Below are positions 19,944-28,091 of a stretch of DNA of 53,490 nt, piece by piece. The DNA lies in contig DATAIT010000059.1 of NCBI GenBank assembly GCA_036262515.1, forward strand, positions 1 to 53,490. Direction: 5' to 3'. How positions within the stretch are numbered: position 1 is the stretch's first letter; each line of letters starts with the position of its first letter. A model generated the notes under the pieces. It had not been told where the DNA came from, made no database searches, and saw only the letters and a program-made list of their open reading frames with translations. This stretch comes from Acidimicrobiales bacterium (GTDB lineage: Bacteria; Actinomycetota; Acidimicrobiia; Acidimicrobiales; GCA-2861595). The position numbers and the translations under genes are program-made.

Positions 19944-20611
19944 GCGCACGCGTCGGCGTGGTGCTGTTCCCGGGATCGAACTGCGAGCACGACGCCGTCG
20001 AGGCGGTGGAGGCGCTCGGGGGCAAAGCCGACATCGTCTGGCACGGCGCCGGCTCCATTGCCGGCGCGGACGCCCTGTTGTTGCCGGGCGGATTCGCCCA
20101 CGGTGACTACCTCCGCCCCGGCGCCATCGCCCGCTTCTCGCCGGTAATGGAAGCGATCCGTCGCTTCGCTGCCGATGGAGGACCAGTCGTGGGTATCTGC
20201 AACGGTTTTCAGGTCTTGACCGAGGCCGGACTTCTTCCGGGAGCCCTACAAAAGAACGCCGGACTGAAGTTCCTTTGCACAACGGTGGAAGTCCGCGTGG
20301 ACAGCGTGGGATCCGTTCTCACATCCGGCGCCACGCTCGGCGACATCTTGCGCATCCCGATCAACCATTTCGAGGGCAACTACACCTGCGACGCCGAAAC
20401 CCTCGTCCGTTTACGGGACGGCGGTCAGGTCGTTCTCCGATATGTCGAGAATCCGAACGGATCGACCGATGAAATAGCAGGAATCTGCAACGAGGCTGGC
20501 AATGTGGTCGGGCTCATGCCCCACCCGGAACGGGCCTCGGACCCGCTGCTCGGGTCAGAGGACGGTCTCGTGCTGCTGCGCTCGTTGCTCGGGAGCACCG
20601 CCGACCGCTGA
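19940..20611 (+). CDS. purQ: FGAM synthetase glutaminase subunit PurQ
   Basis: A 223-residue class I glutamine amidotransferase. [12 protein letters not shown] is the N-terminal strand, [20 protein letters not shown] contains the nucleophile Cys, and GLMPHPER carries the catalytic His; the Glu follows in the family position. It supplies ammonia to PurL. From about 20180 to the end the base composition falls to roughly 55-58% GC, with codons otherwise rare here, including TTA (20411-20413) and ATA (20474-20476), while the protein stays normal. Confidence 0.95.
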   Translation: MSARVGVVLFPGSNCEHDAVEAVEALGGKADIVWHGAGSIAGADALLLPGGFAHGDYLRPGAIARFSPVMEAIRRFAADGGPVVGICNGFQVLTEAGLLPGALQKNAGLKFLCTTVEVRVDSVGSVLTSGATLGDILRIPINHFEGNYTCDAETLVRLRDGGQVVLRYVENPNGSTDEIAGICNEAGNVVGLMPHPERASDPLLGSEDGLVLLRSLLGSTADR

Positions 20612-20622
20612 GCTCGGCCGCT

Positions 20623-21045
20623 TCAGGCGCCGCCGCGGCGGATGTCGGCCCGCTTCAGGACGGCGGCGTCGACGCCCGCTTCCCGCCAGGCGCCGTAGGT
20701 GATCCCCTTTCGGTCGCCATACTCGCGCGCAGCAGCAACGAACTCCTCCTCGAGGGCGCCGAGGTCGACCGCCTCGGACTTTGCGGCCAGCTCCTCTTCG
20801 AGGTTCATGCGCTCCTGCACGAGCTGGAGTCGGGTCAGCGGATCCGCCGTCTCGAGCTTCGACTCGATGTCGCTCAGACGCCGTTTGATGGATTCCGGCG
20901 TGCGCTTGCGGCCGCGCTTGGGACGATGAGCTTCGAGCGCCTCCAGGTAGCGGCGCACGGCACGGCCCTGCTCTCGGCCGAGCGCCAGAGCCTGCTTGTG
21001 TTCGTTGGACATCGGCGCTTTCGTCTTCTTGGTACGGGGTGGCAT
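20623..21045 (-). CDS. Conserved actinobacterial hypothetical protein, basic N-terminus
   Basis: A 140-residue protein with no enzymatic motif I can name. The N-terminus is strongly basic (MPPRTKKTKAP), followed by AHRPKRGRKRTPESIKRRL, a predicted coiled coil (SDIESKLETADPLTRLQLVQ, then ERMNLEEELAA) and a C-terminal helix pair (YGDRKGITYGAWREAGVDAA). The tail resembles small SAP/Lsr2-like DNA-binding helices, so a nucleic-acid role is possible but unproven. It is antisense within the purine cluster, convergent with purQ and divergent from purL, in a lower-GC patch. An alternative start is Met 12. Confidence 0.7.
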   Translation of the reverse strand: MPPRTKKTKAPMSNEHKQALALGREQGRAVRRYLEALEAHRPKRGRKRTPESIKRRLSDIESKLETADPLTRLQLVQERMNLEEELAAKSEAVDLGALEEEFVAAAREYGDRKGITYGAWREAGVDAAVLKRADIRRGGA

Positions 21046-21135
21046 ACCGTGATAATTTCACATTCTGGCCGAGAGACCAAGTCGAAAGTTGGGAAAAGTA
21101 TAGAACCGTTGGAGTCGTCGCGTAGGCTGCGATCC

Positions 21136-23343
21136 ATGGACGAGGTCGCGCGGGCATTGGGGCTGACCGACGAGGAGACGCAGGCCATCACCGCCATACT
21201 CGGGCGGTCGCCGAACCACCTCGAGCTGGCGATGTACGCCGTCATGTGGAGCGAGCACTGCTCCTACAAGTCGTCCCGGCTCCACCTGCGCCGTCTGCCC
21301 ACCGAGGCGCCCCACGTCCTCGTCGGCCCGGGCGAGAACGCCGGGGTCATCGATGCGGGCGACGGTGTGGCGCTGGCCGTGCGCATCGAGAGCCACAACC
21401 ACCCGTCCGCCGTCGAGCCGTACCAGGGAGCGGCCACTGGTGCCGGCGGCATCCTTCGCGACATCTTCACCATGGGCGCCCGGCCCATCGCCCTGCTCGA
21501 CCCCCTGCGGTTCGGGCCCCTCGACGAGCCCCGCACCCGCTGGATCTTCGAGGGCGTCGTCAGCGGGATCTCCGGCTACGGGAACTCCGTCGGGGTACCC
21601 ACCGTCGGTGGCGAGGTGGTGTTCGACGAGTGCTATGCCGACAACCCCCTCGTCAACGTGATGTGCCTCGGCGTGATGCCGGTGGAGCGGCTGGTGCTGG
21701 GGGCGGCCACCGGCGCAGGGAACCTCGCCGTCCTGCTCGGCTCCACCACGGGGCGGGACGGCATCGGTGGCGTGAGCGTGCTCGCGTCCGCCGGATTCGG
21801 CGACGCCGACGCCGACGCCGAGAAGCGTCCGAGCGTGCAGGTCGGCGATCCGTTCGAGGAGAAGCGACTCATCGAGGCGTGCCTGGAGCTGCTCGACGCC
21901 CGCCTCGTCGTCGGCATCCAGGACCTCGGTGGCGCCGGCCTCACGTGCGCCACCAGTGAGACGGCGTCGCGGGGTGGAGTGGGCATGGACGTCCACCTCG
22001 ACCGGGTCGTCCAGCGCGAGCCGGGCATGGAGCCGTTCGAGATCATGACGAGCGAGAGCCAGGAGCGCATGCTCGCCATCGTCACCCCCGGCTCCCTCGA
22101 GCGGGTGCTGGAGGTGTGCGGCCGCTGGGAGGTCCGGGCCATGGTCGTCGGCACGGTCGTCGACGGTGGGCGCCTGCGCATCTTCGACCGGGAAGGCGGC
22201 GAGTTGCTGGCCGACGTTCCGGCCGGGTCCCTGCACGAGGACGCGCCGCTCTATGCCCGGCCCATGGCGAAGCCGGCGCCCGCGCCGCGCGTCGGCGACG
22301 TCGAGGCCGTCGACGCCGGGGGCGAGCTGCTCGATCTGCTGGTGGACCCGTCGTGGGTGTACCGCCAGTACGACCACCAGCTGTTCCTCAACACCGTCGA
22401 ATCGCCGGGCGCTGACGCCGCCGTGCTCCTGCTCAAGGCTCCCGGCCTGCCGCCGGCGGCGCGCGAGGGGCGCCGGGGCATCGCCATCTCCACCGACGGG
22501 AACAACCGGTGGTGCGCCGTCGACCCCCGCGCCGGCACGGCGCTGCTGGTGGCCGAGTCGGCTCTCAACGTGGCGTGCGCCGGGGCCCGGCCGGCGGCGG
22601 TGGTGAACTGCCTCAACTTCGGCAACCCGGAGCATCCCGAGGTCATGTGGCAGCTCTCGGAGGCCATCGACGGCATGGCCGAGGCGTGCACGGGGCTGGC
22701 ATTGCCCGTGGTCGGCGGCAACGTCAGCCTCTACAACGAAAGTCGCGGTCGCGACATCGACCCCACGCCGGTCGTGGGCGTCGTCGGGCTCATCGACCGC
22801 CTCGATCGCCGCCCGCCGGGCGTGGGGCTGGTGGACGGCGGCGCCCTGCTCCTCCTCGGCCGAACGGTGCCCGGGCTGGGTGGCTCCCTCTACGCCCTGC
22901 GGGCCCACGGTCTCCGCGGCGGTCCGCTCCCCCCGCTCGACCTGGCCGGCCACGCCCGGCTGCTGGAGGTGGTGCGGGCCCTGGCCGCCGACGCGCTGGT
23001 CGCGGGCCTCCACGATGTCTCGGAGGGGGGGCTGGCGGTGGCCCTGGCCGAGATGGCCGTGCGGTCGGGCCTCGGCTTCACCGTGGACGGCGGGACGGTG
23101 GGCCGCACTGCCGAGCTGTTCTCGGAGTCCCCGTCGCGGGTCGTGGTCTGCGTCTCGCCTGAGCGGGTCCCCGAGGTCGAGGCGCGAGCGTCGGCCGCCG
23201 ACGTGCCCGTGTCCGCCCTGGGGACCGCCGGTGGCGATCGCCTGGTCGTCTCCGGCGTGCTCGACGTCGGCCTCGACGAGGCCATCGAGGCGTGGCGCAC
23301 GGCCATCCCCCGGGCCCTCGACGCCGTCGCCGCCTCGCACTGA
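21136..23343 (+). CDS. purL: FGAM synthetase subunit PurL (small type)
   Basis: The 735-residue ATP-dependent synthetase subunit works with PurS and PurQ. It has MWSEHCSYKSSRLHL, GENAGVIDAGDGVALAVRIE, SHNHPSAVEPYQGAATGAGG, DLGGAGLTCATSE and, in the second half, VVNCLNFGNPEHPEVMWQL and VVGGNVSLYNES. The length fits the small type. The start ATG 21136 (MDEVARALGLTDEE) is the family-like N-terminus; the frame is open upstream over the antisense gene. No strong ribosome site is seen. Confidence 0.96.
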   Translation: MDEVARALGLTDEETQAITAILGRSPNHLELAMYAVMWSEHCSYKSSRLHLRRLPTEAPHVLVGPGENAGVIDAGDGVALAVRIESHNHPSAVEPYQGAATGAGGILRDIFTMGARPIALLDPLRFGPLDEPRTRWIFEGVVSGISGYGNSVGVPTVGGEVVFDECYADNPLVNVMCLGVMPVERLVLGAATGAGNLAVLLGSTTGRDGIGGVSVLASAGFGDADADAEKRPSVQVGDPFEEKRLIEACLELLDARLVVGIQDLGGAGLTCATSETASRGGVGMDVHLDRVVQREPGMEPFEIMTSESQERMLAIVTPGSLERVLEVCGRWEVRAMVVGTVVDGGRLRIFDREGGELLADVPAGSLHEDAPLYARPMAKPAPAPRVGDVEAVDAGGELLDLLVDPSWVYRQYDHQLFLNTVESPGADAAVLLLKAPGLPPAAREGRRGIAISTDGNNRWCAVDPRAGTALLVAESALNVACAGARPAAVVNCLNFGNPEHPEVMWQLSEAIDGMAEACTGLALPVVGGNVSLYNESRGRDIDPTPVVGVVGLIDRLDRRPPGVGLVDGGALLLLGRTVPGLGGSLYALRAHGLRGGPLPPLDLAGHARLLEVVRALAADALVAGLHDVSEGGLAVALAEMAVRSGLGFTVDGGTVGRTAELFSESPSRVVVCVSPERVPEVEARASAADVPVSALGTAGGDRLVVSGVLDVGLDEAIEAWRTAIPRALDAVAASH

Positions 23344-23386
23344 ACGGCTCGGCCGCCTGGACCGGCCCGACCCGGCCGCGGGCGAC

Positions 23387-24214
23387 TCAGGCCGTCGGGC
23401 GGCGGGCCTCGAGGTCGGCCAGGACGTGGTCGGGAACGGCGAGATCGCCGGTGCCGACGCCCACGGCCAGGTCCGGCTTGTAGGTGCCGTGGTGGTCGGA
23501 GCCGCCGGTCGCCACGAGGCCGTTGGCGGCGGCCAGCACGGCGAGGGCGGTGCGCTGGTCGGCGTCGTAGCGCCCGTAGTGCGCCTCCACGCCGCTCAGC
23601 CCGAGGTCGGCCAGCTCGGCCACCGCCGAGTCGAGGGCGGCCCGCTTGAGCCCCATGCTGAGCGGGTGGGCGAGCACGGCGGCACCACCCGAAGCCCTGA
23701 TGAGGTCGATGGCGCGGGCCGGCTCCGTGCGCCGGCGGCCGACATCACCGAGCATCCCGCGACCCAGGTGGCGCTCGAAGGCGTCGGCCAGGCTCGTCGC
23801 CCGCCCCTGGCGCACCAGGAGCGCCGCCGCATGAGGCCTCCCTGCGCCCGAGCCGCCGGCCTCGGCCAGCAGCTCGTCGTAGTCGAGGCCGAGGACCTCG
23901 GCCATGCGCATGTTCCGCTCGTCACGGGCGCGCTGGATCTCGACCAGCTCGTCCTGGAAGGGCCCGTCGCCGGGCTCGACGAAGTACGCGAGCAGATGGA
24001 AGCTCCCGAGGGCCCACCGGCAGGAGACCTCGCAGCCGGGCACCAACCTGACGCCGAGCTCGGCGGCCCGCACGCCCGCCGCGGCGAGCCCGTCGAGCCG
24101 GTCGTGATCGGTGAGGGCGAACGCCGAGCACCCTGCGGCGGCCGCCAGCTCGGCGACGCGCTCGGGCCGGTCGGACCCGTCGGACACGGAGGAGTGCGTG
24201 TGGAGGTCGATCAC
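23387..24214 (-). CDS. PHP-domain phosphoesterase (RNase AM/YciV-like)
   Basis: A 275-residue protein with polymerase-and-histidinol-phosphatase metal motifs: MIDLHTHSSVSDGS, AFALTDHDRLDGL, LVPGCEVS, a middle AAVLAHPLSMGL and the C-terminal TGGSDHHG. The family includes 3',5'-nucleoside bisphosphate phosphatase/5'-3' RNase AM (YciV/TrpH); specificity here is inferred from overall length and motif order. It lies antisense between purL and purF. Its start is divergent from purF with an 80-base gap. Confidence 0.85.
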   Translation of the reverse strand: MIDLHTHSSVSDGSDRPERVAELAAAAGCSAFALTDHDRLDGLAAAGVRAAELGVRLVPGCEVSCRWALGSFHLLAYFVEPGDGPFQDELVEIQRARDERNMRMAEVLGLDYDELLAEAGGSGAGRPHAAALLVRQGRATSLADAFERHLGRGMLGDVGRRRTEPARAIDLIRASGGAAVLAHPLSMGLKRAALDSAVAELADLGLSGVEAHYGRYDADQRTALAVLAAANGLVATGGSDHHGTYKPDLAVGVGTGDLAVPDHVLADLEARRPTA

Positions 24215-24296
24215 GGGACAGGCACGCTACGTCCGGGATGCGCTTCGTCGTTCCGCCGGTCGGGCCCCTCTCGGCGGCGTGTGCGAGACTGGCGGA

Positions 24297-25814
24297 GTGA
24301 CGGTCGGGCCCCCCGTTTCCGCCGACGCGGGGGACGACGACCACCCTCGCGAGGCATGCGGGGTCTTCGGCGTCTATGCGCCGGGCACGCCTGTCGCCCA
24401 TCTGACCTACGACGGGCTCCTCATGCTGCAGCACCGGGGCCAGGAGTCGGCCGGCATGGCCGTCAGCGACGGTGACACCATCACCATCGTCAAGGACATG
24501 GGCCTCGTCACCAGCGTGTTCGACGAGCGCACCCTGGCGCCGCTCAAGGGCCACCTGGCCATCGGCCACACCCGCTACTCCACCACCGGGTCGAGCACAT
24601 GGCGCAACGCCCAGCCCGTCTACCGGGAGCCGGGGGAGTCGGGATTCGCCCTGGGGCACAACGGCAACCTCACCAACACGCAGGCCCTCGCACGCGACGC
24701 CGGCATGCTTCCCGGCACCGTGTCGAGCGACAGCGACCTGGTCGCCGAGCTCATCGCCACCGCCTTCCCCGCCGACGAGGACGGGCACAGCGACGGGCGC
24801 GACCTGGAGCGGGCCCTGGTCGAGGTGCTGCCCCGCCTGGAAGGTGCGTTCTCGTTCGTGCTGATGGACACGGCCCACGTCATCGGCGTGCGCGACCCCA
24901 ACGGCTTCCGTCCGTTGTGCCTCGGCAAGACCGACAGGGGGTGGGTGCTGGCGTCCGAGACCCCCGCCCTCGACGTCATCGGTGCCCACTTCGTCCGGGA
25001 GATCGACCCGGGCGAGATGATCGTCATCGACGCCACGGGGTGGCGCTCCGAGCGCCCGTTCTCCCCGGGGCGGGTCGACCCGAAGCTGTGCCTGTTCGAG
25101 TTCATCTACATCGCCCGGCCCGACAGCAACCTCTACGGCAAAGAGGTGCACGGCGCCCGCAAGCGCATGGGCGAGCTGCTCGCCGAGCAGGCGCCCGTGG
25201 AGGCCGACATGGTCATGGGCGTGCCGCAGTCAGGGGTGCCGGCCGCCGAAGGGTACGCCGAGCGCAGCGGCATCCCGTACGGCCAGGGGCTGGTGAAGAA
25301 CGCCTACGCCCACCGCACGTTCATCGCCCCGAGCCAGGAGCTGCGCAGCCAAGGCGTGCGCCGCAAGCTGAACCCGCTCAAGCGGAACGTGGCCGGCAAG
25401 CGCCTCGTCGTCGTCGACGACTCGATCGTGCGCGGCACGACCCAGCGGGCCATCGCCCGCATGCTGCGCGAAGCGGGGGCCAGCGAGGTCCACGTGCGCA
25501 TCACCAGTCCGCCCTACAAGTGGCCGTGCTTCTACGGGGTCGACACCGGCACCCGTTCCGAGCTGCTGGCCGCCAACATGTCGGTGAGCGAGATCCAGGA
25601 CTACCTCGGCGTGGACTCCCTGGCCTTCCTCGGGATCGAGAACCTGGAGAAGGCGGTCGACGCGCCCGGCGCCGGGTTCTGCAACGCCTGCCTAACCGGT
25701 GAGTACCCCACCGACGTGCCGGTGCGGTTCACCAAGGGGATGCTGGAATCCGACGGCGCCGACCCCGGCCCCGACGCCTACCTGGACGACCCGGCCGGTA
25801 CCGAACGTGGCTGA
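24297..25814 (+). CDS. purF: Amidophosphoribosyltransferase
   Basis: A 505-residue enzyme for the committed step from PRPP and glutamine to phosphoribosylamine. A 20-residue propeptide precedes Cys 21 (REACGVFGVY), which becomes the N-terminal nucleophile after processing. It has HRGQESAGMAV, GHTRYSTTG, HNGNLTN and the PRPP loop VVVDDSIVRGTT. Four cysteines match the B. subtilis-type 4Fe-4S ligands: PKLCLFEF, WPCFYG and the GFCNAC pair, so an iron-sulfur cluster is expected. GTG 24297 follows GGCGGA. The C-terminus overlaps purM by 8 bases. Confidence 0.96.
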   Translation: MTVGPPVSADAGDDDHPREACGVFGVYAPGTPVAHLTYDGLLMLQHRGQESAGMAVSDGDTITIVKDMGLVTSVFDERTLAPLKGHLAIGHTRYSTTGSSTWRNAQPVYREPGESGFALGHNGNLTNTQALARDAGMLPGTVSSDSDLVAELIATAFPADEDGHSDGRDLERALVEVLPRLEGAFSFVLMDTAHVIGVRDPNGFRPLCLGKTDRGWVLASETPALDVIGAHFVREIDPGEMIVIDATGWRSERPFSPGRVDPKLCLFEFIYIARPDSNLYGKEVHGARKRMGELLAEQAPVEADMVMGVPQSGVPAAEGYAERSGIPYGQGLVKNAYAHRTFIAPSQELRSQGVRRKLNPLKRNVAGKRLVVVDDSIVRGTTQRAIARMLREAGASEVHVRITSPPYKWPCFYGVDTGTRSELLAANMSVSEIQDYLGVDSLAFLGIENLEKAVDAPGAGFCNACLTGEYPTDVPVRFTKGMLESDGADPGPDAYLDDPAGTERG

Positions 25815-26907
25815 AGCCGGCGCGCCGGCGGTCGACCCCGGCCCGCCGCCGGCAGGACGGGCAGGGGCCACGTACGCCGAAGCCGGCGTCGACATCGGGG
25901 CGGGCGACCGTGCCGTCGACCTCATCAGGGACGACATCCGCTCCACCTTCCGGCCCGAGGTGCTCGGCGACATCGGTGGCTTCGGAGGCCTCTTCGCCTT
26001 CGCCAAGGACCGGTACCGCGAACCCGTGCTGGTGGGCTCGACCGACGGCGTGGGCACCAAGGCCCTCGTGGCCAAGGCCCTCGGCGAGTTCACCACCATC
26101 GGCATCGACCTGGTGGCCATGTGCGTCGACGACCTTGCCTGCTCGGGGGCCGAACCGCTGTTCTTCCTCGACTACATCGCCGTGGGGCGTCTCGATCCCG
26201 ACCACGTGAAGCAGCTGGTGGCCGGCGTGGCGGCCGGCTGCCGCCAGGCCAACTGCGCCATCATCGGCGGGGAGATGGCCGCCCACCCCGGTGCAATGGA
26301 GCCGGGCGACTTCGATCTCGTCGGCACCGCCGTCGGCGTGGTCGAGCGCAGTCGCATCATCACCGGCGAGCGGCTCCAGCCGGGCGACGAGCTGATCGGC
26401 CTGCCCTCGCCCGGACTGCGCTCGAACGGCTACTCGCTGGCCCGCAAGGTGTTGTTGGAGCGGGCCGGCCGCAAGCTGTCGGATCCGGCGTGGCACGGCG
26501 CCGGCCACAGCCTCGGTACCGAGCTACTGGTCCCCTCCGTAATCTACGCGCCGGCCATCGGCGCCCTCCTCGGCGCCGTCGACGTCCGGGCCGTGGCCCA
26601 CATCACCGGTGGCGGCCTCCCGGGCAACCTGGTGCGGGTGCTGCCGGCCGACCTCGACGCCGTGGTGCGACTCGACTCGTGGGAGCACCCGCCGATCTTC
26701 GGGGAGATCCAGCGGGCGGGCGACGTCGCCGACGCCGAGATGGCGAGGGTGTTCAACCTGGGCGTCGGGATGGTCGTGGCAGTGCCGGCCGGCAAGGACC
26801 TGTACACCGCCCTCGACCTGTTGCGGGACAAGGGGCACCGGGCGGTGCGCATCGGCATGATCACGCCCGGCGAGCGCCGCGTCCACCTCGAGGGTCACCC
26901 ACGGTGA
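25807..26907 (+). CDS. purM: AIR synthetase (FGAM cyclo-ligase)
   Basis: The 366-residue enzyme closes the imidazole ring of FGAM using ATP. It has TYAEAGVDIGAGDRAVDLI, GFGGLFAF, VGSTDGVGTKALVAK, DLVAMCVDDLACSGAEPLFF, the signature GGEMAAHPGAMEPGDFDLVG and ITGGGLPGN. The start is GTG 25807, overlapping the purF stop. It is the last purine gene here; purN, purH and purK are not in the window. Confidence 0.96.
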   Translation: MAEAGAPAVDPGPPPAGRAGATYAEAGVDIGAGDRAVDLIRDDIRSTFRPEVLGDIGGFGGLFAFAKDRYREPVLVGSTDGVGTKALVAKALGEFTTIGIDLVAMCVDDLACSGAEPLFFLDYIAVGRLDPDHVKQLVAGVAAGCRQANCAIIGGEMAAHPGAMEPGDFDLVGTAVGVVERSRIITGERLQPGDELIGLPSPGLRSNGYSLARKVLLERAGRKLSDPAWHGAGHSLGTELLVPSVIYAPAIGALLGAVDVRAVAHITGGGLPGNLVRVLPADLDAVVRLDSWEHPPIFGEIQRAGDVADAEMARVFNLGVGMVVAVPAGKDLYTALDLLRDKGHRAVRIGMITPGERRVHLEGHPR

Positions 26908-26914
26908 AGCGCCC

Positions 26915-27901
26915 GTGCTGCACCTGACGGCCGCTGTCCAGGCCGCCGCCGGCGGGCCGCCGCCCGCCTCGGTCATTGCCGAGGTGGCGAGGCTGCACGA
27001 CGCCTTGGACGCCGACGTGCCGGCCAAGTCCCTCGACCGGAACCTGCTGATCGGCACCTGGAACATCCGTGCCTTCGGCGATCTCTCCGACAGCTGGGGC
27101 ACCGACACGCCGGGAAGCGCCAAGCGCGACCTGCGGGCGCTGGCATCGATCACCGAGATCGTGTCGCGCTTCGACGTGGTCGCCATCCAGGAGGTGCGGG
27201 GCAATCTGCGGGCGCTGCGCCACATGATGAAGGACCTCGGTCCCGACTGGGGATTCATCCTCACCGACGTCACCAGGGGCAAGGCGGGCAACAACGAGCG
27301 GCTGGCGTTCGTGTTCGACCTGCGTCGGGTGCGGCCGTCGGGGTTGGCGTGCGAGCTCGTGCTGTCCGACGAGGACCTCGGCCAGAAGGGCGGCGCCGCC
27401 CTCATCCGCCAGTTCGCCCGCACGCCCTACGCCGTGAGCTTCGTGTCGGCCGGCCGGACGTTCATCCTGGTCACGCTGCACGTCCTGTGGGGCCAGGTGC
27501 CGGGTGATCGCGTGCCCGAGCTGCGCGGGATCGCCAGGTGGGTGGCCGACTGGGCCGACGAGCTGGAGTCGTGGGGGCAGAACCTCATCGCCCTCGGGGA
27601 CTTCAACATCGACCGCAAGGACGACGCCGCGTTCCGGGCCTTCACGTCCACGGGGCTGCGGGCGCCGGCCGCGCTCAACAACGTGCCCCGCACGATCTTC
27701 GAGGGCCAGGACGGCTTCTACGACCAGATCGCCTGGTTCACCGGCGAGAACGGGCGGCCGAAGCTGTCGCTGGACTACACCGACCGGGCCGGTGGCTTCG
27801 ACTTCGTTCCCCACGTGTACCCGGAGCTGACCCGCCAGGAGCTGAGCTGGCGTCTCTCCGACCACCTGCCCCTGTGGTGCGAGTTCGCGGTCACCCGCTG
27901 A
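26915..27901 (+). CDS. Endonuclease/exonuclease/phosphatase-fold protein
   Basis: A 328-residue protein of the metal-dependent DNase I-like superfamily. It has GTWNIRAFG (metal Asn), VVAIQEVRG (metal Glu), VTLHVLWG, ALGDFNIDR (Asp and Asn) and RLSDHLPLWCEF (catalytic Asp-His). No signal peptide is evident. The substrate is unknown; similar cytoplasmic EEP proteins of this size are annotated as nucleases or phosphatases without proof. GTG 26915 is 7 bases after purM, so it may ride on the purine transcript. Confidence 0.8.
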   Translation: MLHLTAAVQAAAGGPPPASVIAEVARLHDALDADVPAKSLDRNLLIGTWNIRAFGDLSDSWGTDTPGSAKRDLRALASITEIVSRFDVVAIQEVRGNLRALRHMMKDLGPDWGFILTDVTRGKAGNNERLAFVFDLRRVRPSGLACELVLSDEDLGQKGGAALIRQFARTPYAVSFVSAGRTFILVTLHVLWGQVPGDRVPELRGIARWVADWADELESWGQNLIALGDFNIDRKDDAAFRAFTSTGLRAPAALNNVPRTIFEGQDGFYDQIAWFTGENGRPKLSLDYTDRAGGFDFVPHVYPELTRQELSWRLSDHLPLWCEFAVTR

Positions 27902-27996
27902 ACGTCGGATTCGCGCTCGCAACCGGAGGTTGCTCGGCGAGCTGGGGGACCTGCGGGCGGCCGGCGGAGCCGGCCGTCCTCGGCCGGCGTTCGTTT

Positions 27997-28015
27997 CCGC
28001 CGGCTGCGCCGGCGG
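27997..28015. terminator. GC-rich hairpin between convergent genes
   Basis: CCGCCGGC-TGC-GCCGGCGG is a perfect 8-bp stem with a 3-base loop in the 190-base spacer between the EEP gene and the 2-oxoacid dehydrogenase gene. Further CCGG-rich inverted segments surround it. There is no T tract, which is common for actinobacterial terminators. Nothing else is seen in 27902-28091. Confidence 0.5.
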
Positions 28016-28091
28016 CGCGGCCAGCCAGGGTGGCCGCCTGGCGGCGGCTCGGAATGGCCGGCCGGCGACAAACCCGGACTGCCGGCGGGCG

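Noticed and set aside
21058..23340. 760-codon open frame antisense to purL
   Set aside because: Shadow frame with Arg/Gly/His-rich repetitive product; purL is unambiguous.
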